Part shown: in pieces, positions 22,429 through 34,400 of the stretch
Layout of the letters: the number at the start of each line of letters is the position of its first letter
How positions within the stretch are numbered: position 1 is the first letter of the stretch
Assembly: GCA_905221605.1 (NCBI GenBank)
Contig: CAJNDS010001074.1
Location: 1 to 36,484 of the forward strand
Reading direction: 5' to 3'
Source: Symbiodinium natans
Taxonomy: Eukaryota > Sar > Dinophyceae > Suessiales > Symbiodiniaceae
DNA length: 36,484 bases
The notes under the pieces: generated by a model
What the model saw: the letters and a program-made list of their open reading frames with translations, nothing else
The model's database searches: none
What the model was told of the DNA's origin: nothing
Position numbers and translations under genes: made by a program

Positions 22429-25400
22429 CACTTCGAGACCAAGACACCATCAACAAATCGTACATCTTAGTGCTGGGGCACCACTTCGAGACCAAGACAC
22501 CGGCAGCAAATCGTACATCTTAGTGCTGGGGCACCATTTCGAGACCAAGACACTGGCAACAAAACGTACATCTTAGTACTGGGTCACCACTTCGAGACCA
22601 AGACACCGGCAACAACTCGTACATCTTAGTGCTGGGGCACCACTTCGAGACGAAGACACCTGAAACAAATCGTGCATCTTAGTGCTGGGGCACCACTTCG
22701 AGACCAAGACACCGGCACCAGACCAAGACACCGGCAACAAATCGTACATCTTAGTGCTGGGGCACCACTGCGAGACCAAGACACCGGGGACAATTCGTAC
22801 ATCTTAGTGCTGGGGTGCCACTTCGAGACCAAGACACCGGCAACAAACCGTACATCTTAGTGCTGGGGCACCACTTCCAAGACACCGGCAACAAATCGTA
22901 TATCTCAGTGCTGGGGCACCTCTTCGAGACAAAGACACCCAAAACAAATCATACATCTTAATGCCCGGGCATCGCTTCGAGACCAAGATAACGGCAACAA
23001 ATCGAATATCCTAGTGCTGGGGCGCCACTTCGAGACCAAGACACCGGCAACAGACCAAGACACCGGCAACATATCGTACATCTTCGTGCTGGGGTACCAC
23101 TTCGAGACCAAGACACTGGCAAGAAATCGTACATCTTAGTGCCGGGGCACCACTTCGAGACCAAGACACCGGCAACAAATCGTGCATCTTCGTGTTGGGG
23201 CACCACTTCGAGACCAAGACACCGGCAACAAAACGTACATCTTAGTGCTGGGGCACTTCGAGACCAAGACACCACCAACAAATCGTACATCTTTGTGCTG
23301 GGGCACCACTTCGAGACCAAGACACCGGGAACAAATCGTACATCTTAGTGCTGGGGCACCACTTCGAGACCAAGACACCGGCAACAAATCGTACATCTTA
23401 GTGCTGGGGCACCACTTCGAGACCAAGACACCGGCAACAAATCGTACATGTTGGTGCTGGGGCACCACTTCGAGATCAAGACACCGGCAACGCATCGTAC
23501 ATCTTAGTGCAGGGGCACCACTTCGAGATCAAGAAACCGGCAACAAATCATACATCTCAGTGCTGGGGCACCACTTCGAGACCAAGACACCGGCAACAAA
23601 TCGTACATCTTCGTGCGGTACCCCACTTCAAAACCAAGACACCAGCAACAGATCGTACATCTTCGTGCGGGAGCACCACTTCCAAGACACCGGCAACAAA
23701 TCGTACATCTCAGTGCTGGGGCACCACTTCGACACAAAGACACCGAAATCAAAACTTGTATCTTAATGCTGGGGCATCGCTCCGAGACCAAGACACCGGC
23801 AACAAATCGTACATCTTAGTGCTGGGGCACCACTTCGAGACCAAGACACCGGCAATAGACCAAGACACTGGCAACAAATCGTACATCTTCGTGCAGGGGC
23901 ACCACTTCGAGACCAAGACACTGGCAACAAATTGAACATCTTAGTGCTGGTGCACCATTTCGAGACCAAGACACCAGCAACAAATCGTACATCTTAGTGC
24001 TGGGGCAGCACTTCGAGACCAAGACACCGGCAACAAATCATACATCTTAGTGCTGGGGCATTACTTCGAAACAAAGACCCCGGCAACAAAACGTACATCT
24101 TAGTGCTGGGGTACCACTTCAAGACCAAGACACCGGCAACAAACCGTACATCTTAGTGCGGGGGCACCACTTCCAAGACACCGACAACAAATCGTACATC
24201 TCAGTGCTGGGGCACCGCTTCGAGACAAAGACACCGAAAACAAATCATACATCTTAATGCTGATGCATCGCTCCGAGACCAAGACACCGGCAACAAATCG
24301 TACATCTTAGTGCTGGGGCACCACTTCGAGACCAAGACACCTGCAACAGAGCAAGACACTGGCAACAAATCGTGCTGGCGCACCACTTCGAGACCAAGAC
24401 ACCGGCAACAAATCGTACATCTTAGTGCTGGGGCACCACTTCGAGACCGTACATTTTAGTGCTGGGGCAGCGCATCGAGACCACGACACCAGCAACAAAT
24501 CGTGCATCTTAATACTGGGGCAGCATTTCGAGACCAAGACACCGGCAACAAATCGTACATCTTAGTGCTGGGACTTCGAGACCAAGACACCAGCAACAAA
24601 TCGTACATCTTCGTGCTGGGCACCACTTCGAGACCAAGACACAGGCAACAAATCGCACATCTTAGTGCTGGGGCACCACTTCGAAGACACCAGCAACAAA
24701 ACGTACATCTTAGTGCTGGGGCACCACTTCGAGACCAAGACACCGGCAACAAGTCGTACATCTTAATGCTGGGACACCACTTCGAGACCAAGACACCGGC
24801 AACACATCGTACATCTTAGTGCTGGGGCACCACTTCGAGACCAAGACACCGGCATCAAATCGTACATCTTAGTGCTGGGGCACCACTTCGAGACCAAGAC
24901 ACCGGCAACAAATCGTACATCTTAGTGCGGGGGCACCACTTCGAGACCAAGATACTGGCAACAAAACGTACATCTTAGTGCTGGGGCACCACTTCGAGAC
25001 CAAGACACCGGCAACAAATCGTACATGTTTGTGCTGGGGCACCACTTCGAGACCAAGATACCGGCGACAAATCGTACATTGCTGGGGTGCCACTTCGAGA
25101 CCAAGACACCGGCAACAAATCGTACATCTTAATGCTGGGGCACCACTTCGAGACCAAGACACCGGCAACAAATCGTACATCTTAGTGCTGGGGCACCACT
25201 TCGAGACCAAGACGCCGGCGACAAATCGTACATCTTAGTGCTGGGGTGCCACTTCGAGACCAAGACACCGGCAACAAACCGTACATCTTAGTGCTGGGGC
25301 ACCACTTCCAAGATACCGGCAACAAATCGTATACTCAGTGTTGGGGCACCTCTTCGAGACAAAGACACCCAAAACAAATCATGCATCTTAGTGCTGGGGC

Positions 25401-28400
25401 ATCGCTCCGAGACCAAGATACCGGCAACAAATCGCACATCCTAGTGCTGGGGCACCACTTCGAGACCAAGACACCGGCAACGGACCAAGACACCGGCAAC
25501 ATATCGTACATCTTCGTGCTGGGGTACCACTTCGAGACCAAGACACTGGCAACAAATCGTACATCTTAGTGCTGGGGCACCACTCCGAGACCAAGACACC
25601 ATCAACAAATCGTACATCTTAGTGCTGGGGCACCACTTCGAGACCAAGACACCGGCAACAAATCGTACATCTTAGTGTTGGGGCACCACTTCGAGACCAA
25701 GACACCGGCAACAAATCGTACATCTTAGTGCTGGGGCACTTCGAGACCACGACCCCAGCAACAAATCGTACATCTTCGTGCTGGGCACCACTTCGAGACC
25801 AAGACACCATCAACAAATCGTACATCTTAGTGCTGGGGCACCACTTCGAGACCAAGACACCCAAAACAAATCATACATCTTAGTGCTGGGGCATCGCTCC
25901 GAGACCAAGATACCGGCAACAAATCGCACATCTTAGTGCTGGGGCACTACTTCGAGACCAAGACACCGGCAACAAATCGTACATCTTAGTGCTGGGGCAC
26001 CACTTCGAGACGACGACACCTGAAACAAATCGTGCATCTTAGTGCTGGGGCACCACTTCGAGACCAAGACACCGGCACCAGACCAAGACACCGGCAACAA
26101 ATCGTACATCTTAGTGCTGGGGCACCACTGCGAGACCAAGACACCGGCGACAATTCGTACATCTTAGTGCTGGGGTGCCACTTCGAGACCAAGACACCGG
26201 CAACAGACCGTACATCTTAGTGCTGGGGCACCACCTCCGAGACACCGGCAACAAATCGTATATCTCAGTGCTGGGGCACCTCTTCGAGACAAAGACACCC
26301 AAAAAAGTAATACATCTTCATGCTGGGGCATCGCTCCGAGACCAAGATAACGGCAACAAATCGTATATCCTAGTGCTGGGGCACCACTTCGAGACCAAGA
26401 CACCGGCAACAGACCAAGACACCGGCAACATATCGTACATCTTCGTGCTGGGGTACCACTTCGAGACCAAGACACTGGCAAGAAATCGTACATCTTAGTG
26501 CTGGGGCACCACTTCGAGACCAAGACACCGGCAACAATTCGTGCATCTTCGTGTTGGGGCACCACTTCGAGACCAAGACACCGGCAACAAAACGTACATC
26601 TTACTGCTGGGGCACTTCGAGACCAAGACACCATCAACAAATCGTACATCTTAGTGCTGGGGCACCACTTCGAGACCAAGACACCGGCAACAAATCGTAC
26701 ATGTTTGTGCTGGGGCAGCACTTCGAGACCAAGACACCGGCAACGCATCGTACATCTTAGTGCGGGGGCACCACTTCGAGATCAAGACACCGGCAACAAA
26801 TCATACATCTCAGTGCTGGGGCACCACTTCGAGACCAAGACACCGGCAACAAATCGTACATCTTCGTGCTGGGGCACCACTTCAAAAAACACATCTTCGT
26901 GCGGGAGCACCACTTCCAAGACACCGGCAACAAATCGTACATCTCAGTGCTGGGGCACCACTTCGACACAAAGACACAGAAATCAAAACTTATATCTTAA
27001 TGCTGGGGCATCGCTCCGAGACCAAGACACCAGCAACAAATCGTACATCTTAGTGCTGGGGCACCACTTCGAGACCAAGACACCGGCAACAGACCAAGAC
27101 ACTGACAACAAATCGTACATCTTCGTGCTGGGGCACCACTTCGAGACCAAGACACTGGCAACAAATTGAACATCTTAGTGCTGGTGCACCATTTCGAGAC
27201 CAAGACACCAGCAACAAATCGTACATCTTAGTGCTGGGGCAGCACTTCCAAGACACCGGCAACAAATCATACATCTTAGTGCTGGGGCACCACTTCGAAA
27301 CAAAGACCCCGGCAACAAAACGTACATCTTAGTGCTGGGGTACCACTTCAAGACCAAGACACCGCAACAAACCGTACATCTTAGTGCGGGGGCACCACTT
27401 CCAAGACACCGACAACAAATCGTACATCTCAGTGCTGGGGCACCACTTCGAGACCAAGACACCGGCGACAGACCAAGACATCGGCAACAAATCGAACATC
27501 TTAATGCTGGGGCACCACTTCGAGACCAAGACACCGGCAACAAATCGTACATCTTAGTGCTGGGACTTCGAGACCAAGACACCAGCAACAAATCGTACAT
27601 CTTCGTGTTGGGCACCACTTCGAGACCAAGACACAGGCAACAAACCGCACATCTTAGTGCTGGGGCACCACTTCGAAGACACCAGCAACAAAACGTACAT
27701 CTTACTGCTGGGGCACCACTTCGAGACCAAGACACCGGCAACAAGTCGTACATCTTAATGTTGGGACACCACTTCGAGACCAAGACACCGGCAACAAATC
27801 GTACATCTTAGTGCTGGGGCACCACTTCGAGACCAAGACACCGGCATCAAATCGTACATCTTAGTGCTGGGGCAGCACTTCGAGACCAAGACACCGGCAA
27901 CAAACCGTGCATCTTAGTGCGGGGGCACCACTTCCAAGACACCGGCAACAAATCGTACATCTCAGTGCTGGGGCACCACTTCGAGACAAAGACACCAAAA
28001 CAAATCATACATCTTAATGCTGGGGCATCGCTCCGAGACCAAGACACCGACATCAAATCGTATATCTTAGTGCTGGGGCACCACTTCGAGACCAAGACAC
28101 CGGCAACAGACCAAGATACCGGCACAAATCGTACATCTTCGTATTGGGGTACCACATCGAAAGCAAGACACCGGCAACAAATCGTGCATCTCAGTGCTGG
28201 GGCACCACTTCAAGACCAAGACACCGGCAACAAATTATACATCTTAGTGCTGGGGCAGCACTTGACCATGACATCGGCAACAAATCATACATCTTAGTGC
28301 TGGGGCACCACTTCAAAACAAAGACACCGACATCAGACCAAGACACCGGCAACAAATCATACATCTTCGTGTTGGGGCACGACTTCGAGACCAAGCCACC

Positions 28401-31400
28401 GGCAACAAATCGTACATTTTAGTGCTGGGGCACCGCTTCGAGACCACCACACCAGCAACACATCGTGCATCTTAGTACTGGGGCACCACTTCGAGACCAA
28501 GACACCGGCAACGACTCGTACATTTTAGTGCTGGGACTTCGGGACCAAGACACCAGCATCAAATCATATATTTTCGTGCTGGAACCCATTTCGAGACCAA
28601 GACACAGGCAACAACTCGCACATCTTTGTGCTGGGGCACCACTTCGAAGACACCAGCAACAAAATATACATCTTAGTGCTGGGGCACCACTTCGAGACCA
28701 AGACACCGGCAACAAATTGTACATCTTGGTGCTGTGGCACCACTTCGAGACCAAGACACCGGCGACAGACCAAGACATCGGCAACAAATCGTACATCTTA
28801 ATGCTGGGGCACCACTTCGAGACCAAGACACCGGCAACAAATCGTACATCTTAGTGCTGGGGCACCACTTCGAGACCAAGACACCGGCATCAAATCGTAC
28901 ATCTTAGTGCTGGGGCACCACTTCGAGACCAAGACACCGGCGACAGACCAAGACACCGGCGACAAATCGTACATCTTAGTGCTGGGGTGCCACTTCGAGA
29001 CCAAGAAGCCCGCAACAAACCGTACATCTTAGTGCTGGGGCACCACTTCCAATATACCGGCAACAAATCGTATACTCAGTGTTGGGGCACCTCTTCGAGA
29101 CAAAGACACCCAAAACAAATCATACATCTTAATGCTGGGGCATCGCTCCGAGACCAAGATACCGGCAACAAATCGCACATCCTAGTGCTGGGGCACCACT
29201 TCGAGACCAAGACACCGGCAATAGACCAAGACACCGGCAACATATCGTACATCTTCATGCTGGGGTACCACTTCGAGACCAAGACACTGGCAACAAATCG
29301 TACATCTTAGTGCTGGGGCACCACTTCGAGACCAAGGCACCGGCAACAAATCGTGCATCTTCGTGCTGGGGCACCACTTCGAGACCAAGACACCGGCAAC
29401 AAAACGTACATCTTAGTGCTGGGGCACTTCGAGACCAAGACACCATCAACAAATCGTACATCTTTGTGCTAGGGCACCACTTCGAGACCAAGACACCGGC
29501 AACAAATCGCACATCTTGGTGCTGGGGCACCACTTCGAGACCAAGACACCGGCAACAAATCGTACATCTTAGTGCTGGGGCACCACTTCGAGACCAAGAC
29601 ACAGGTAACAAATAGTACATGTTTGTGCTGGGGCACCACTTCGAGACCAAGACACCGGCAACGCATCGTACATCTTAGTGCAGGGGCACCACTTCGAGAC
29701 TAAGACACCGGCAACAAACGGCACATCTTGGTGCTGGGGCACCACTTCCAAGACACCGGCATCAAATCGCACATCTCAGTGCTGGGGCACCACTTCGAGA
29801 CAAAGACACCGAAAACAAATCATACATCTTAGTACTGGGGCACCGCTCCGAGACCAAGACACCAGCAACAAATCGTACATCTTAGTGCTGGGGCACCAAT
29901 TCGAGACCAAGACACCGGCAACAGACCAAGACACCGGCAACAAATCGTACATCTTCGTGCTGGGCCACCACTGCGAGACCAAGACACCATCAACAAATCG
30001 TACATCTTAGTGCTGGGGGCACCACTTCGAGACCAAGACACCGGCAACAAATCGTACATCTTAGTGTTGGGGCACCACTTCGAGACCAAGACACCGGCAA
30101 CAAATCGTACATCTTAGTGCTGGGGCACTTCAAGACCACGACCCCAGCAACAAATCGTACATCTTAGTACTCGGGCACCACTTCGAAGACACCGGCAACA
30201 AAACGTACATCTTAGTGCTGTGCCAACACTTCGAGACCAAGACACCATCAACAAATCGTACATCTCTGTGCTGGGGCACTTCGAGACCAAGATACCATCA
30301 ACAAATCGTATATCTTAGTGCTGGGGCACCACTTCGAGACCAAGACACCGGCAACAAATAGTACATCTTAGTGTTGGGGCACCACTTCGAGACCAAGACA
30401 CCATCAACAACTCGTACATCTTTGTGCTGGGGCACAACTTCGAGACCAAGACACCTTAAACAAATCGTACATCTTTGTGCTGGGGCACCACTTCGAGACC
30501 AAGACACCGGCAACACATCATACATCTTAGTGCTGGGGCACTTCGAGACCAAGACACCGGCAACAAATCGTACATCTTAGAGCTGGGGCACCACTTCGAA
30601 GACACCAGCAACAAATCTTAGTGCTGGGGCACCAATTCGAGACCAAGACACCGGCAACAAAACGTACATCTTAGTGCTGGGGCACTTCGAGACCAAGACA
30701 CCGTCAACAAATCGTACATCTTTGTGCTGGGGCACCACTTCGAGACCAAGACACCGGCAACAAAACGTACATCTTAATGCTGGGGCACCACTTCGAGACC
30801 AAGACACCGTCAACAAATCGTACATCTTAGTGCTGGGGTACCACTGCGAGACCAAGACACCGGCGACAAATCGTACATCTTAGTGCTGGGGCACCACTTC
30901 GACACCAAGACACCGGCACCAGACCAAGACACCGGCAACAAATCGTACATCTTAGTGCTGGGGCACCACTGCGAGACCAAGACACCGGCGACAATTCGTA
31001 CATCTTAGTGCTGGGGTGCCACTTCGAGACCAAGACACCGGCAACAAACCGTACATCTTAGTGCTGGGGCACCACTTCCAAGACACCGGCAACAAATCGT
31101 ATATCTCAGTGCTGGGGCACCTCTTCGAGACAAAGACACCCAAAACAAATCATACATCTTAATGTCCGGGCATCGCTCCGAGACCAAGATAACGGCAACA
31201 AATCCAATATCCTAGTGCTGGGGCACCACTTCGAGACCAAGACACCGGCAACAGACCAAGACACCGGCAACATATCGTACATCTTCGTGCTGGGGTACCA
31301 CTTCGAGACCAAGACACTGGCAAGAAATCGTACATCTTAGTGCCGGGGCACCACTTCGAGACCAAGACACCGGCAACAAATCGTGCATCTTCGTGTTGGG

Positions 31401-34400
31401 GCACCACTTCGAGACCAAGACACCGGCAACAAAACGTACATCTTAGTGCTGGGGCACTTCGACACCAAGACACCGGCAACAAATCGTACATCTTAGTGCT
31501 GGGGCACCACTTCGACACAAAGACACCGAAATCAAAACTTATATCTTAATGCTGGGGCACCACTTCGAGACCAAGACACCGGCAACAAATCGTACATCTT
31601 AGTGCTGGTGCACCACTTCGACACAAAGACACCGAAATCAAAACTTATATCTTAATGCTGGGGCATCGCTCCGAAACCAAGACACCAGCAACAAATCGTA
31701 CATCTTAGTGCTGGGGCACCACTTCGAGACCAAGACACCGGCAACAGACCAAGACACTGGCAACAAATCGTACATCTTAGTGCTGGGGCACCACTTCGAG
31801 ACCGTACATTTTAGTGTTGGGGCACCGCATCGAGACCACGACACCAGCAACAAATCGTGCATCTTAATACTGGGGCACCATTTCGAGACCAAGACACCGG
31901 CAACAAATCGTACATCTTAGTGCTGGGACTTCGAGACCAAGACACCAGCAACAAATCGTACATCTTCGTGCTGGGCACCACTTCGAGACCAAGAAACAGG
32001 CAACGAATCGCACATCTTAGTGCTGGGGCACCACTTCGAAGACACCAGCAACAAAACGTACATCTTAGTGCTGGGGCACCACTTCGAGACCAAGACACCG
32101 GCAACAAGTCGTACATCTTAATGCTGGGACACCACTTCGAGACCAAGACACCGGCAACAAATCGTACATCTTAGTGCTGGGGCACCACTTCGAGACCAAG
32201 ACACCGGCATCAAATCGTACATCTTAGTGTTTGGGCACCACTTCGAGACCAAGACACCGGCAACAAATCGTACATCTTAGTGCGGGGGCACCACTTCGAG
32301 ACCAAGATATTGGCAACAAAACGTATATCTTAGTGCTGGTGCACCACTTCGAGACCAAGACACCGGCAACAAATCGTACATCTTAGTGCTGGGGCAACAC
32401 TTCGAGACCAAGACACCGGCAACAAATCGTACATGTTTGTGCTGGGGCACCACTTCGAGACCAAGATACCGGCGACAAATCGTACATTGCTGGGGTGCCA
32501 CTTCGAGACCAAGACACCGGCAACAAATCGTACATCTTAATGCTGGGGCACCACTTCGAGACCAAGACACCGGCAACAAATCGTACATCTTAGTGCTGGG
32601 GCACCACTTCGAGACCAACACGCCGGCGACAAATCGTACATCTTAGTGTTGGGGCACCACTTCGAGACCAAGACACCGGCGACAGACCAAGACACCGGCA
32701 ACAAATCGTACATCTTCGTGCTGGGGTACCACATCGAGAGCAAGACACTGGCAACAAATCGTACATCTTCGTGCTGGGGCACCACTTCAAGACCAAGCCA
32801 CCGGCAACAAATCGTACATCTTAGTGCTGAGGCAGCACTTGACCATGACATCGGCAACAAATCATATATCTTAGTGCTGGGGCACCACTTCGAAACAAAG
32901 ACACCGGCAACAGACCAAGACACCGGTTCCAAGACACCGGCAACAAATCGTACATCTCAGTGCTGGGGCACCACTTCGAGACAAAGACACCAAAACAAAT
33001 CATACATCTTAATGCTGGGGCATCGCTCCGAGACCAAGACACCGACATCAAATCGTATATCTTAGCGCTGGGGCACCACTTCGAGACCAAGACATTGGCA
33101 ACAGACCAAGACACCGGCAACAAATCATACATCTTCGTGTTGGGGCACGACTTCGAGACCAAGCCACCGGCGACAAATCGTACATTTTAGTGCTGGGGCA
33201 CCGCTTCGAGACCACCACACCAGCAACAAATCGTGCATCTTAGTACTGGGGCACCACTTCGAGACCAAGACACCGGCAACGACTCGTACATCTTAATGCT
33301 GGGATTTCGGGACCAAGACACCAGCATCAAATCGTATATTTTCGTGCTGGGCCCCACTTCGAGACCAAGACACCGGCAACAAATCGCACATCTTTGTGCT
33401 GGGGCACCACTTCGAAGACACCAGCAACAAAGTATACATCTTAGTGCTGGGACACCACTTCGAGACCAAGACACCGGCAACAAGTCGTACATCTTAGTGC
33501 TGGGGCCTCACTTCGAGACCAAGACACCGGCATCAAATCGTACATCTTAGTGCTGGGGCACAACTTCGAGACCAAGACACCGGCAACAAACCGTACATCT
33601 CAGTGTGGGGGCACCACTTCCAAGACACCGGCAACAAATCGTACATCTCAGGGCTGGGGCACCACTTCGAGACAAAGACACCCAAAACAAATCATACATC
33701 TTAATACTGGGGCATCGCTCCGAGATCAAGACGCCAGCAACAAATTTCACATCTTCGTGCTGGGCCACCACTGCGAGACCAAGACACCATCAACAAAACG
33801 TTCATCTTTGTGTTGGGGCCTCACTTCGAGACCAAGACACCGGCAACAAATCGTACATCTTAGTGCTGGGGCACCACTTCGAGACCAGGACACCGTACAT
33901 CTTAGTGCTGGGGCACCACTTCGAGACCAAGACACCGGCAACAAAGTATACATCTTAGTGCTGGTGCACCACTTCGAGATCAAGACACCGGCAACAAATT
34001 GTACATCTTAGTGCTGGGGCACCACTTCGAGACCAAGACACCGGCGACAGACCAAGACATCGGCAACAAATCGTACATCTTAATGCTGGGGCACCACTTC
34101 GAGACCAAGACACCGGCAACAAATCGTACATCTTAGTGCTGGGGCACCACTTCGAGACCAAGACACCGGCATCAAATCGTACATCTTAGTGCTGGGGCAC
34201 CACTTCGAGACCAAGACACCGGCGACAGACCAAGACACCGGCGACAAATCGTACATCTTAGTGCTGGGGTGCCACTTCGAGACCAAGAAGCCCGCAACAA
34301 ACCGTACATCTTAGTGCTGGGGCACCACTTCCAATATACCGGCAACAAATCGTATACTCAGTGTTGGGGCACCTCTTCGAGACAAAGACACCCAAAACAA

